Below are positions 34,935 to 43,005 of a stretch of DNA of 64,000 bases, one piece after another. Position 1 is the first letter of the stretch; every line of letters starts with the position of its first letter. The position numbers and the translations under genes are program-made. The stretch covers positions 1-64,000 of the forward strand of contig JAFSEP010000042.1 in the NCBI GenBank assembly GCA_017435665.1. Direction: 5' to 3'. Below the pieces are notes generated by a model that worked only from the letters and a program-made list of their open reading frames with translations, had not been told where the DNA came from and did no database searches. The DNA comes from Clostridia bacterium. GTDB lineage: Bacteria > Bacillota > Clostridia > Oscillospirales > Acutalibacteraceae.

Positions 34935-36107
34935 CTATTCTGCGCAAACGCTCTTTATAATTTCTGCTGCTTCAACAAGCACTTCCATAGGTATATTGAG
35001 TGCAGGAAGCAATCTGACCTTATCCTTTGCCGTAAGACAAAGTACGCCCTTTTCCATACAGGCGGTGACAACATCCTTTGCAGGCATTACGGTTTTGAGT
35101 CCTATCATAAGTCCCATACCGCTGACATCTTCAATGCCCTTTGCACCTGCGAAGGTATCAAACAGATAACCGCTCTTTTCCTTTACCTCAGCCAGTAAGG
35201 CATCGTCTATTCTTTCAAGTATGCTCACTGCACCTGCACAGCAAACGGGGTTTCCGCCAAAGGTAGAGCCGTGGTCACCGAAGCCGAGGACGTTCTCAAC
35301 CTTTTCGGAAAACAGAACCGCACCAATGGGCAAACCGCCGCCGATACCCTTTGCGGTAGTAACAACATCAGGGGTAATACCGTAGTTCATATATGCGTAA
35401 AGCTCGCCTGTTCTTCCGTTACCTGTCTGCACCTCGTCAACCATAAGAAGAATATCGTTCTTCTCTGCAAAGTCAGCAAGAGCCTTAACAAAATCTGCTT
35501 CAAGAGGAATAACTCCTCCCTCGCCCTGAATACACTCAATCATTATTGCCGCAAGCTTTGTGTTTGCCGCAAGCTCCTCAAGCCCGGTAATATTACCCGC
35601 CTCAATATGGCAGAAGCCGGGTGTCAGGGGCTGAAACAGCTCGTGATAATGATCCTGACCCGTTGCTGCAAGGGTTGTGAGTGTTCTTCCGTGAAAGCTG
35701 TTTTTCAGGGTTACGATTGTGAAGCAATCTGCACCCTTCTTTTCAGAAGCATACTTTCTTGCGATTTTTATTGCACATTCGTTAGCTTCTGCACCTGAAT
35801 TGCTGAAGAAAACCTTCTTCATCCCCGTTTTTTCACAGAGAATCTTTGCCAGTTTTCCGCAGGGCTCAGTATAATAAAGATTAGACATATGCTGAACCTT
35901 CATAAGCTGACTGCTGACTGCCTCTGCCCACTTATCGTCAGCAATACCGAAGCTTGTAACGCCGATACCGCTTCCCATATCTATGTATTTTTTATTATCT
36001 GTATCATAAACCACCGAGCCTTTGCCCGACACGATTTCAACAGGGAAACGTGCATAAGTATTGGCAACAAAGCTCTTATCAATATCCTGAATAATACTCA
36101 TTTTCAT
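34935..36107 (-). CDS. argD: Acetylornithine aminotransferase
   Basis: 390 residues. A class III PLP aminotransferase that makes N-acetylornithine. The family motifs are FFSNSGAEANE, the DEVQTGNGRTG loop and the PLP Lys in TTAKGIGGG. The first ATG overlaps TGA as ATGA with the end of the full-length argB frame. A second ATG two codons later has better spacing to AGGTGA. The overlap shows that argB once extended to here. Confidence 0.96.
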   Translation of the reverse strand: MKMSIIQDIDKSFVANTYARFPVEIVSGKGSVVYDTDNKKYIDMGSGIGVTSFGIADDKWAEAVSSQLMKVQHMSNLYYTEPCGKLAKILCEKTGMKKVFFSNSGAEANECAIKIARKYASEKKGADCFTIVTLKNSFHGRTLTTLAATGQDHYHELFQPLTPGFCHIEAGNITGLEELAANTKLAAIMIECIQGEGGVIPLEADFVKALADFAEKNDILLMVDEVQTGNGRTGELYAYMNYGITPDVVTTAKGIGGGLPIGAVLFSEKVENVLGFGDHGSTFGGNPVCCAGAVSILERIDDALLAEVKEKSGYLFDTFAGAKGIEDVSGMGLMIGLKTVMPAKDVVTACMEKGVLCLTAKDKVRLLPALNIPMEVLVEAAEIIKSVCAE

Positions 36108-36172
36108 TCACCTACCATTGTACCTGCACCCTCATTTGTAAGAAGCTCCATAAGAATTGAGTGAGGTACTCG
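36104..36172 (-). pseudogene. argB: Detached C-terminal 22 codons of argB
   Basis: Directly after the in-frame TGA at 36173-36175 the argB frame continues with RVPHSILMELLTNEGAGTMV and stops at TGA 36104-36106. This matches the conserved ArgB ending ([21 protein letters not shown] type), with TGA exactly where the Gly codon GGA is expected. Confidence 0.85.
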
Positions 36173-36979
36173 TCAGTCCATAATTACAACATTCTTTACG
36201 CCTTCTTCTATCGCTTCGATACAGCACTCAACCTTGGGAATCATACCTCCCGATATGATACCTTCGGTCTGGAGCTTTCTTGCGTCCGCAACAGATATTT
36301 CCGAAATAAGAGTTCTCGGATCGTCCTTGTCATGGAGAAGACCTGCTATATCCGTCATCATAATTAGTCTCTCTGCGTGTAAGGCTCCTGCAACATACGC
36401 CGCAGCAGTATCACCGTTGATATTATACGCATTTCCTTCCCTGTCACAGCCGATTGTTGAAATAACGGGTATATAGTTTTTTTCAAGAAGGTCAATTATG
36501 GGAGCAGCATTAATGCCTGTTATCTCACCCACATAGCCGAGTCTCTCGTCCTTCATCTTAGCCTCAATAAGCATTCCGTCCATACCCGAAATACCCATAG
36601 CTTTGCCGCCGTTTTTCTCGATCATATTGACAAGCGTCTTGTTAACCTTACCGGCAAGGACCATCTGAACAATATCAACCGTTTCCTTATCGGTAACACG
36701 AAGACCGTCAACAAACTCTGCCTTTTTGCCGAGCCTTGCCATAAGCTCGTTTATTTCAGGGCCTCCCCCGTGAACAAGAACAATCTTAACACCTATGAGC
36801 CACAGAAGAACTATATCCTCCATAACCTGCTGTTTGAGTTGCTCGTCTATCATAGCATTTCCGCCGTATTTGACAACAACCACCTTACCGTTATAGCGTT
36901 TTATGTAAGGCAATGCCTGAGTCAGTACCTCGGCACGCAAAGCATTTGAAAAATTTGTATCCATATTTATCACCATCAA
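36173..36979 (-). CDS. argB: Acetylglutamate kinase, truncated by in-frame TGA
   Basis: 268 residues up to TGA. Phosphorylates N-acetylglutamate. The amino acid kinase fold is intact: KVVVVKYGGNAM, VLVHGGGPEIN, the VFINGD-like NINGDTAAAYVAGAL, and MTDIAGLLHDKDD. The normal length is about 290, and the missing C-terminal strand and helix are present in frame after the TGA (36104-36172). Other genes here use TGA as an ordinary stop, so this looks like a GGA to TGA nonsense change or a sequence error. A cut at this point removes part of the ATP-binding lobe core, so activity is doubtful. Overlaps argJ by 4 bases. Confidence 0.93.
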   Translation of the reverse strand: MMVINMDTNFSNALRAEVLTQALPYIKRYNGKVVVVKYGGNAMIDEQLKQQVMEDIVLLWLIGVKIVLVHGGGPEINELMARLGKKAEFVDGLRVTDKETVDIVQMVLAGKVNKTLVNMIEKNGGKAMGISGMDGMLIEAKMKDERLGYVGEITGINAAPIIDLLEKNYIPVISTIGCDREGNAYNINGDTAAAYVAGALHAERLIMMTDIAGLLHDKDDPRTLISEISVADARKLQTEGIISGGMIPKVECCIEAIEEGVKNVVIMD

Positions 36980-38190
36980 GTACGGTAATCACCGTTAATC
37001 TTTACATAATCATAGGTTAAATCACAGCCCCAAGCAGTTGCACTGTATTCACCGTCACCGACGGAAACTGCAATTTCAATTTCCTTTTCAAGAAGGATTT
37101 CCTTTGCCTTTTCCTCGGAGAAAGCAACGCCTGCGCCGTTCTGACAAACTGTTATCTCACCCTTGGGACTTCTGAATGTTACATCAACCTTTGTAACATC
37201 TACGTCAGCCTTGCTGTAACCGATGGCACAGAGAACTCTGCCCCAGTTTGCATCAGCACCGAACATTGCCGCCTTGAGAAGGCTTGAGCAGATAATGCTC
37301 TTTGCCACAGTCTTTGCAGTTGCAGAACTGTCTGCACCCTTTACGGTACACTCAAGCATCTTTGTTGCACCCTCACCGTCACCTGCGATTGATTTACAGA
37401 GATAAACGTTGACTGTATTGAGTGCCTTCATAAATGCAGTATAATCTTCGCCCTCTGCAGTGATTTCTTCGTTTCCTGCCATACCGTTTGCTAGTACGGT
37501 TACCATATCGTTCGTTGATGTGTCTCCGTCAACGCTTATCATATTGAAGGTTTCGGTTATATCTGCCGAAAGTGCCTTCTGAAGCATCTGAGAAGAAATA
37601 GCCGCATCTGTTGTAATAAATACAAGCATTGTTGCCATATCGGGATGAATCATACCGCTGCCCTTTGCAATACCGCCTATGCGACAGATTTTACCGCCGA
37701 TCTCAAATTCAACAGCAATCTCCTTTTTCACGGTGTCTGTGGTCATAATACCCTCTGCAGCCATATCACTTCCGTCTTCCGAAAGACTTGCCGCAAGAGC
37801 AGGAATACCCTTTGCAATAGGCTCAATATTAAGAGGCTGACCGATAACACCCGTTGAAGCGACGACGATATCATCGGCACTTATTTTAAGCTCATCAGCA
37901 ATAAGGGCAGACATCTTTTCAGCAATTTCAACACCGTCTGCATTGCAGGTATTGGCATTACCGCTGTTACAGATAACTGCCTGAGCCTTACCGTCTGCAA
38001 TATGCTTCTTTGTAACCGTCAGCGGTGCACCCTTTACAAGATTTGTTGTATAAACCGCCGCTGCATTAGCCTTGACTTCACTGTATATCAGAGCTATATC
38101 TCTCTTTGTTCTGTTTTTTCTTATTCCGCAGTGTATGCCTCCTGCTGTAAATCCCTTTGCGGCACATACGCCGCCTGATATAATTTTCAT
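36976..38190 (-). CDS. argJ: Bifunctional ornithine acetyltransferase / N-acetylglutamate synthase
   Basis: 404 residues. Recycles the acetyl group from N-acetylornithine to glutamate. It is a self-cleaving Ntn hydrolase-like enzyme, and the cleavage site is KGSGMIHPDMATMLVF, with Thr after MA as nucleophile. ANAAAVYTTNLVKGAP near the start and GRVLCAIGYS near the end are family features. It lies one base after argC on the minus strand. Its presence means the acetyl-cycle version of the arginine pathway, so no argA or argE is needed. Confidence 0.96.
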   Translation of the reverse strand: MKIISGGVCAAKGFTAGGIHCGIRKNRTKRDIALIYSEVKANAAAVYTTNLVKGAPLTVTKKHIADGKAQAVICNSGNANTCNADGVEIAEKMSALIADELKISADDIVVASTGVIGQPLNIEPIAKGIPALAASLSEDGSDMAAEGIMTTDTVKKEIAVEFEIGGKICRIGGIAKGSGMIHPDMATMLVFITTDAAISSQMLQKALSADITETFNMISVDGDTSTNDMVTVLANGMAGNEEITAEGEDYTAFMKALNTVNVYLCKSIAGDGEGATKMLECTVKGADSSATAKTVAKSIICSSLLKAAMFGADANWGRVLCAIGYSKADVDVTKVDVTFRSPKGEITVCQNGAGVAFSEEKAKEILLEKEIEIAVSVGDGEYSATAWGCDLTYDYVKINGDYRT

Positions 38191-38191
38191 T

Positions 38192-39124
38192 TTACTTACC
38201 TCCTATGTTCAGGCCCGTTGCTTCGTCAACACCGAGAACTATATTCATATTCTGTATTGCAGCTCCCGATGCTCCCTTCCCCAGATTATCAAATCTTGAA
38301 ACAAGGAGTATTCTTTCATCGTTGCCGCAAACGGTTATCTGCATATCGTCCCTGCCCGAAAATGCGTTTGCATAAATGAAACCATTTTCGTCGGCAGGAT
38401 CGGCATAATGCACAAGACCGTTATTGTAATAGCTTTTGTAAAGCTCTTTTATATCATCAATACTGCCCTTCACATCCTTAGCAAACAACGGAACGGTAAC
38501 CTCCATACCGCTGTAATAGGGAGCCACTATGGGGCAGAAAACGGGTGCGTTTTCCAGCTGACAAAGCTTCATCATGTCTTTAAGATGCTTATGCTGCTGA
38601 GAAAGTCCGTACATACCCGGTGAAGAGAGAAGGGAGTTTTTGTTTTCATCTTCAAACTCGGCAATCATTTTCTTTCCTCCGCCTGAGTATCCCGTAAGAG
38701 AGAAGCAGGTAAGGGAAATATCCTTATCAATAAGCCCTGACTGAGTAAGAGGTGCAACGAGGGAGACAAAGCCGCTGGCGTGGCAACCGGGGTTTGCTAT
38801 TCTCTTTGAACAGGCTATCCTCTCTCTGCCTTCCGAAAGCTCGGGAAAGCCGTAATCCCAATCAGGAGAAGTTCTGTGAGCTGTGGATGTATCAATAATA
38901 ACCGTATCGGGATTTTCTGCAAGACTTACGGATTCTCTTGCCGCATCATCAGGAAGACAAAGGAAAACTATGTCTGCTGAATTAATTGCCTTCCTTCTTG
39001 CCTCAATATCCTTCCTGAGCTCATCGGGCAATAAAATAAGCTCGATGTCTGTTCTCTCACTTAATCTTTCATATATTCTCAGGCCTGTTGTGCCTGCGCT
39101 TCCGTCAATAAATACCTTTTTCAT
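38192..39124 (-). CDS. argC: N-acetyl-gamma-glutamyl-phosphate reductase
   Basis: 310 residues, the shorter (type 2) form. Reduces N-acetylglutamyl phosphate with NADPH. It begins KKVFIDGSAGTTGLRIYERL (nucleotide site). The catalytic Cys is in ANPGCHASGF, and the general region SLTGYSGGGK follows. First gene of the argCJBDF operon, behind a TTGACA/TATAAT promoter that overlaps ArgR-like boxes. Confidence 0.95.
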   Translation of the reverse strand: MKKVFIDGSAGTTGLRIYERLSERTDIELILLPDELRKDIEARRKAINSADIVFLCLPDDAARESVSLAENPDTVIIDTSTAHRTSPDWDYGFPELSEGRERIACSKRIANPGCHASGFVSLVAPLTQSGLIDKDISLTCFSLTGYSGGGKKMIAEFEDENKNSLLSSPGMYGLSQQHKHLKDMMKLCQLENAPVFCPIVAPYYSGMEVTVPLFAKDVKGSIDDIKELYKSYYNNGLVHYADPADENGFIYANAFSGRDDMQITVCGNDERILLVSRFDNLGKGASGAAIQNMNIVLGVDEATGLNIGGK

Positions 39125-39222
39125 ATACTACCTCTTGTCAAACTGTGAATACACGGTTTCAAAACAACCAAAGCAATATTATAATAGCTTTTTCCAAAGA
39201 TATCAATAGCTTGTTCTGTTTT

Positions 39223-39357
39223 GAATAAATATGCAATAATTATATTACCAACTCTCAGTATTGTCAAGGGTTTGTGCAAAACAAAGTGTGAATTTTTATG
39301 CATATTATCTGCATATTTTAGTTTAGTTTGCATAAATCATCAAAGAAATATGCAAAC
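39223..39357. promoter_or_regulatory. Cluster of ATGCA/TGCAT boxes, candidate ArgR operators
   Basis: Four AT-rich sites with ATGCA or TGCAT halves: AAATATGCAATAATTATA over the -10 box, TATGCATATTATCTGCATAT (39297-39316), and a 9-bp inverted repeat GTTTGCATA (39326-39334) / TATGCAAAC (39349-39357). Spacing and AT-rich centres resemble ARG boxes. The remainder of this 326-base gap (39125-39222 and 39358-39387) shows nothing else. Confidence 0.5.
39239..39267 (-). promoter_or_regulatory. arg operon promoter
   Basis: TTGACA (39262-39267) and TATAAT (39239-39244) on the minus strand with a 17-base spacer: a consensus promoter. Confidence 0.85.
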
Positions 39358-39387
39358 ATAAATACAAAACCCACAGTATTATAAAAA

Positions 39388-39435
39388 GTATCCCGTGCAG
39401 CAGGTGCCGAAAATGCAACCTGCTGTACGGGATAC
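39388..39435 (-). terminator. Long hairpin after the YlmH-like gene
   Basis: A 17-bp imperfect stem GTATCCCGTGCAGCAGG / CCTGCTGTACGGGATAC, 15 bases after the gene on the minus strand. Confidence 0.8.
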
Positions 39436-39450
39436 TGAAATACTTGTTAT

Positions 39451-40221
39451 TCAGATATATCGTTTTATCACTATTTTCTCTCTGTCCTTACGGCTGAGAC
39501 CTGTCTGTTCGCTTAGAATAGCTTTGCCCTTCCCCTGATAAACAATCTTCGCTCCTACGGGAACACGGAAATCATTCTTTTCCGTCAGCACGCCGTCAAC
39601 ATAGACCTTCTTCTGTTCAATGGCAGAAACCGCCGCCTTACGTGAAATTTCAAAGGCTGTGGCAACAACATTATCAAGCCTCAGGGATGCCACGGTGCTG
39701 AAAAATTCAACCGTATTCGGCTCAACTGCCTCAAAGTTGCATAAGGGCTGTTTTTCACAGACACAGGAGCCCCTGCCTATTCTGTCAAGGGACTGTATCA
39801 GATATTCACAAACCTCTTCAAGAACAATAACACTTGCACCCTTTTCATCAACGATTATGTCGCCCACAGTTTCCCTCTTTATTCCGCAATTCATAATCGC
39901 ACCCAGATAATCTCTGTGGGAAAGTGATGAAAACTTATCTTTGGTTATTCTTATGGCTTTAAGCGGTCTGCCCTCATCATATTCTGCATATGCATCTTCT
40001 GTTTCCACACCGTAAAGCTTAGGGATAAAAATCCCGATTTTGCGCTCAGCCGAATCATACCCACCGAAAAGAAGTGAAACAACCTGCTTATCCTTGGGAT
40101 AAGACAGAAACAAGCTTTGCTGACGAATATCCAGAAATCGGGTGTGAGTAATAACACAATCGTTCTTACAGGAGGTTATTCTGTCTGAGAAATGTGCAAG
40201 TAAAATCTTGTCATCGTTCAT
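39451..40221 (-). CDS. YlmH-like S4 RNA-binding protein
   Basis: 256 residues. Matches the YlmH family: an N-terminal domain with FLDIRQQSL and VSLLFGGYDSAERKIGIF, a central part with LSHRDYLGAIMNCGIKRETVGDI, and a C-terminal S4 domain (about 180-256, SLRLDNVVATAFEISRKAAV, VYVDGVL, VGAKIVYQGKGKA). In other Firmicutes YlmH acts in rescue of stalled 50S subunits and sits in the division gene cluster. Here it instead follows a kinase-like gene, overlapping its last 11 bases, so translation is probably coupled. Confidence 0.9.
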   Translation of the reverse strand: MNDDKILLAHFSDRITSCKNDCVITHTRFLDIRQQSLFLSYPKDKQVVSLLFGGYDSAERKIGIFIPKLYGVETEDAYAEYDEGRPLKAIRITKDKFSSLSHRDYLGAIMNCGIKRETVGDIIVDEKGASVIVLEEVCEYLIQSLDRIGRGSCVCEKQPLCNFEAVEPNTVEFFSTVASLRLDNVVATAFEISRKAAVSAIEQKKVYVDGVLTEKNDFRVPVGAKIVYQGKGKAILSEQTGLSRKDREKIVIKRYI

Positions 40222-41389
40222 ACAGCACCGTCAATCTTTCTAAAACAGAACTCCATACTGCAACGGTATTCTGTTGAGTGTTATTATCCTTGAATATAAT
40301 CACTGCAGCCACCACAATCAAAAGCAGAAATACAAACGCAATGGCAAGCAGAAGAATTTTCTTTTTCTTATCAAGGGAGCCCTTCTGCTTTTTCTTGTTT
40401 GTGTATTCATACATTTTAAGGTTATCAAGAGAAACGCCTGAGCTTTTTTCTTTTTCATCAGCATAAACCGGGCTGTTAACTGCAAACGGATTTTCCTCTG
40501 TCTGTTCACCGAGAGCAACCAGAAGATCATTCTTCATATCCGTCGGTGTTTCGTAACGGTTACCGACGCTGGGAGAGCAAGCCTTGAAGATTATATTCTT
40601 CACCTTTTCGCTTGCATTGTCAGGGTCTGAGAAAACATAGTTTGCACATCTTTTCTCAATAGCAAGATTTGTATCGCTTATGCCTATATTCTCTTCAAAC
40701 CTGGGAATGAAGGGAAGCTTGTTATTATTGAGAAGCGAATACATTATAAGACCCAACGCATAGGTATCGCTCGTTGAATTGATTTCCCCGAACTTGATAA
40801 ATTCCGGTGCCATATATTCCTGAGTTTTTCTCATAGCCACATTCATCTTCGTGGGCTCATACATACCGAAGGTGCCGAAGTCGCCGAGCTTACATCCTCT
40901 GTCTGTTATAAATATATTATTCGGCTTCAGATTTGTGTAAACATAGTCCATCTCCCTGCATTTTTCAAGGCAACGGCAGATATTGACTGCAAGGCGCAGA
41001 ACCTCCGCTTCGGAGAACTTATGCTGCTGAGAAACGGTTGTAAGATTTACAAGCTTTTCCATTCTTATCTTCATAGTAAGCGTTCTGAAATCCTCAGAAG
41101 GTGTCAGAGAATAGTCTTCGTATTTTACAAAGAATCTTCCTTTGTCGCTGACCTGTATATACTTTATTGAAGATAATATGTCATTTCTGACTTCTTTGAG
41201 ACAGTCCTGCTGGGTTTTTACGGGAAACTCACCCGGAGTTTTCTTCAGCTCAACGGGAATTTTCATTATCTTGTAAATTCCCTCTTCCTTGGTGAAATTA
41301 GTGATTTCATAGGTTTTTCCGTAGGTTCCTATACCTAAAGGCTTGTTGATTTCCCATGTACCGAAAACGGTTGACGGATTGCTGTTCAT
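40211..41389 (-). CDS. Membrane Ser/Thr kinase-fold protein, probable pseudokinase
   Basis: 392 residues from the ATG with AAAGGAAG nine bases upstream. The longer frame to 41506 crosses the promoter. The kinase domain (about 12-285) has a Gly loop (GIGTYGKTY), a Lys at 43 (IMK), DFG at 170-172 and APE at 194-196. The HRDLKPxN loop, however, reads YTNLKPNN (151-158), so the catalytic base Asp is Asn153. A basic linker precedes a C-terminal membrane segment (about 350-372) and a short outside tail without PASTA repeats. ATP binding is plausible, normal catalysis is not. It overlaps the YlmH-like gene. Confidence 0.85.
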   Translation of the reverse strand: MNSNPSTVFGTWEINKPLGIGTYGKTYEITNFTKEEGIYKIMKIPVELKKTPGEFPVKTQQDCLKEVRNDILSSIKYIQVSDKGRFFVKYEDYSLTPSEDFRTLTMKIRMEKLVNLTTVSQQHKFSEAEVLRLAVNICRCLEKCREMDYVYTNLKPNNIFITDRGCKLGDFGTFGMYEPTKMNVAMRKTQEYMAPEFIKFGEINSTSDTYALGLIMYSLLNNNKLPFIPRFEENIGISDTNLAIEKRCANYVFSDPDNASEKVKNIIFKACSPSVGNRYETPTDMKNDLLVALGEQTEENPFAVNSPVYADEKEKSSGVSLDNLKMYEYTNKKKQKGSLDKKKKILLLAIAFVFLLLIVVAAVIIFKDNNTQQNTVAVWSSVLERLTVLYER

Positions 41390-41457
41390 TTTCATCTTCC
41401 TTTCATTTTTACTTTTATATAATAAACGGTAATATTCAGATATTCGTTGGGGTGTCG

Positions 41458-41486
41458 AGTATAATCTTAACCTAATTATAACACAA
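41458..41486 (-). promoter_or_regulatory. Promoter of the kinase-like/YlmH operon
   Basis: TTGTGT (41481-41486) and TATACT (41458-41463) on the minus strand, 17 bases apart. Confidence 0.6.
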
Positions 41487-41608
41487 TCCTCATCAAATGA
41501 AAACACGCAAATGAAAATATTTTATTACAAAGGAAATGTATTACAACATATTGACTTAAAGGATAAAAACGATTAAAATATACATAGTAAAAGAAAGGAC
41601 GAAGAGAA

Positions 41609-41911
41609 ATGGAAGATAATTACGATTTTGATATAATCAGCGTTACCGATGATGACGGCACCGAGCATCAGTTTGAAGAAATTGACCGTATAGAAACAGA
41701 CGACGGTAATCGCTATGTTGCCCTGCTTCCCATTTTTGAGGAGTCAGAAGAAATGCTTGAGGATGACGGAGATGTTATCATATTGAAGGTTCTTGAGAAA
41801 AACGGTGAGACCTTCCTTATTCAGATTGAAGATGAAGAAGAATTTACCGAAATCTCAGAGATCTTTGAAGAAAGACTTGAAAACCTCTTTGAATACGAGG
41901 AAGAAGAATAA
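41609..41911 (+). CDS. DUF1292 family acidic protein
   Basis: 100 residues, extremely acidic. DUF1292 features are the ISVTDDDGTEHQFEEIDRIE start, NRYVALLPI, the DVIILKVLEK strand and the ETFLIQIEDEEEF end. The family is widespread in Firmicutes near cell-cycle and RNA genes, and its function is not established. Good ribosome site (AAAGGACGAAGAG). Followed after 15 bases by a probable 6S RNA gene. Confidence 0.92.
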   Translation: MEDNYDFDIISVTDDDGTEHQFEEIDRIETDDGNRYVALLPIFEESEEMLEDDGDVIILKVLEKNGETFLIQIEDEEEFTEISEIFEERLENLFEYEEEE

Positions 41912-41925
41912 TAATAACTGAAAAC

Positions 41926-42112
41926 TTTCCTGCTGTGTGCGATATGTGTGGCCACTATAACCTAACACCTATTTAAAAGGGAGATTCAGCTCAGCCGGCG
42001 GATTGCAGACCTCCCGACCTTGTCGGACGAAGGGAGCGTGAACCCGGAGGCATCACCCACCTGCTTTTACGCAGATTATAAAGGTCACATTAACGGCATG
42101 GCGGGATTTTTT
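41926..42112 (+). ncRNA. ssrS: Probable 6S RNA
   Basis: About 185 bases with no open frame. The 5' end TCCTGCTGTGT (41928-41938) pairs with the 3' end GGCATGGCGGGA (42095-42106), followed by a T-run. This gives the long closing stem of 6S RNA, with a large central region rich in G and C (GGGAGATTCAGC ... GACCTCCCGACC). The CCTG-TGTG start and GGCGGGA end resemble Firmicutes 6S RNAs. 6S RNA mimics an open promoter and binds housekeeping RNA polymerase. The assignment rests on shape, length and ends. SRP RNA and tRNA were considered and do not fit. Confidence 0.65.
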
Positions 42113-42130
42113 GTGTCAGGTTCATTATTG

Positions 42131-42158
42131 CCGCTGCTTTTGCAGCGGTTTTTTCTTT
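42131..42158 (+). terminator. Intrinsic terminator
   Basis: CCGCTGC / GCAGCGG stem with a 4-nt loop, followed by six Ts and more T-rich sequence. Confidence 0.85.
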
Positions 42159-42202
42159 TGTTTCGGGGAATAATAAAATCACCTTTTATCAGGGGGATTT
42201 GA

Positions 42203-42550
42203 ATGAAAAAGCATCAGCTTGTATTATACGGAATAGCCATAGGCTTTATAAATGCACTTTTCGGCGCAGGCGGAGGCATTGTTGCGGTACCCATTCTGAA
42301 AAAGTCGGGACTTTCACAGAAGGAGGCTCAGGCCACCTCTGTTTCCGTTATTCTTCCGCTGACAATAATAACTGCGGTTATATATTTTTTTCAGGGCAAC
42401 CTGATGATAAAAGATTCCCTTATATTTCTCCCCTTCGGTTTTATCGGTGCATTGGTAGGCTCCTTTGTGCTTAACAAGTCAAATAACACTGTTCTGCAGA
42501 CCGCCTTTGCTTTGTTTATGATATGGGCGGGAATCAGGATGATAATATAG
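42203..42550 (+). CDS. TauE/SafE (TSUP) permease, N-terminal-type half
   Basis: 115 residues with about four membrane segments. The TSUP signature is at the start (GFINALFGAGGGIVAVPIL), followed by EAQATSVSVILPLTI. Full TSUP transporters have two such repeats in about 250 residues, and here the second half is a separate gene starting 17 bases later. TSUP proteins export sulfite, sulfoacetate or related anions, and the substrate is unknown here. Good ribosome site (AGGGGGATT). Confidence 0.88.
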   Translation: MKKHQLVLYGIAIGFINALFGAGGGIVAVPILKKSGLSQKEAQATSVSVILPLTIITAVIYFFQGNLMIKDSLIFLPFGFIGALVGSFVLNKSNNTVLQTAFALFMIWAGIRMII

Positions 42551-42567
42551 TTATCGGGGTGAATGAG

Positions 42568-42921
42568 TTGGATATTATTGCAGGCTTGCTTTCAGGCTTA
42601 CTCGGTGCCATGGGCTTCGGAGGCGGAAGTATACTTATAATATACCTTACAAATATAGCATCTGTGGAGCAGGTTGCGGCCCAGGGAATAAATCTTCTGT
42701 TTTTTATCCCCTGCGCTCTGGTTTCGGTTATATATAATCTTCGTAAGAGGCTGATAAAATACAAAAGTGCCCTCCCGATTATTGCAGGGGCAATACCGGG
42801 ACTCATTCTTGGTACATTTCTGGTCGGCAGAATTGAAACATCTTTGCTCAGAAAGCTGTTCGGTGCTTTCCTTGTGGTATCAGGCTTGCTGATACTTTTC
42901 AGATCAAAAAGGCAGAAGTGA
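42568..42921 (+). CDS. TauE/SafE (TSUP) permease, second half
   Basis: 117 residues from a TTG that has GGGGTGA upstream. A GTG three codons earlier is the alternative, and the frame is open to 42523 inside the previous gene. Four membrane segments carry a second copy of the TSUP motif (GLLGAMGFGGGSILIIYL, VAAQGINLLFFIPCALVSV, GLILGTFLVGRI). It ends with a basic tail (RSKRQK). The two half-size products probably assemble as a heterodimer equivalent to one full transporter. Confidence 0.85.
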   Translation: MDIIAGLLSGLLGAMGFGGGSILIIYLTNIASVEQVAAQGINLLFFIPCALVSVIYNLRKRLIKYKSALPIIAGAIPGLILGTFLVGRIETSLLRKLFGAFLVVSGLLILFRSKRQK

Positions 42922-43005
42922 TTTTGCTGTATTTACGCCATTGTTTTCTTGAAACAAAGTAATTATTATGATACAATATCATCAACTGAACATAAAGGAG
43001 AATAA

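Noticed and set aside
36104-36979. UGA recoded as glycine, as in SR1/Gracilibacteria
   Set aside because: Many genes in the window end in TGA and have no continuation after it. A single site is better explained by mutation or error.
41926-42112. SRP RNA, tRNA or T-box for the region before the TSUP genes
   Set aside because: No GGAAG-type SRP loop, no cloverleaf and no TGG-ACC T-box core. Complementary ends fit 6S RNA better.
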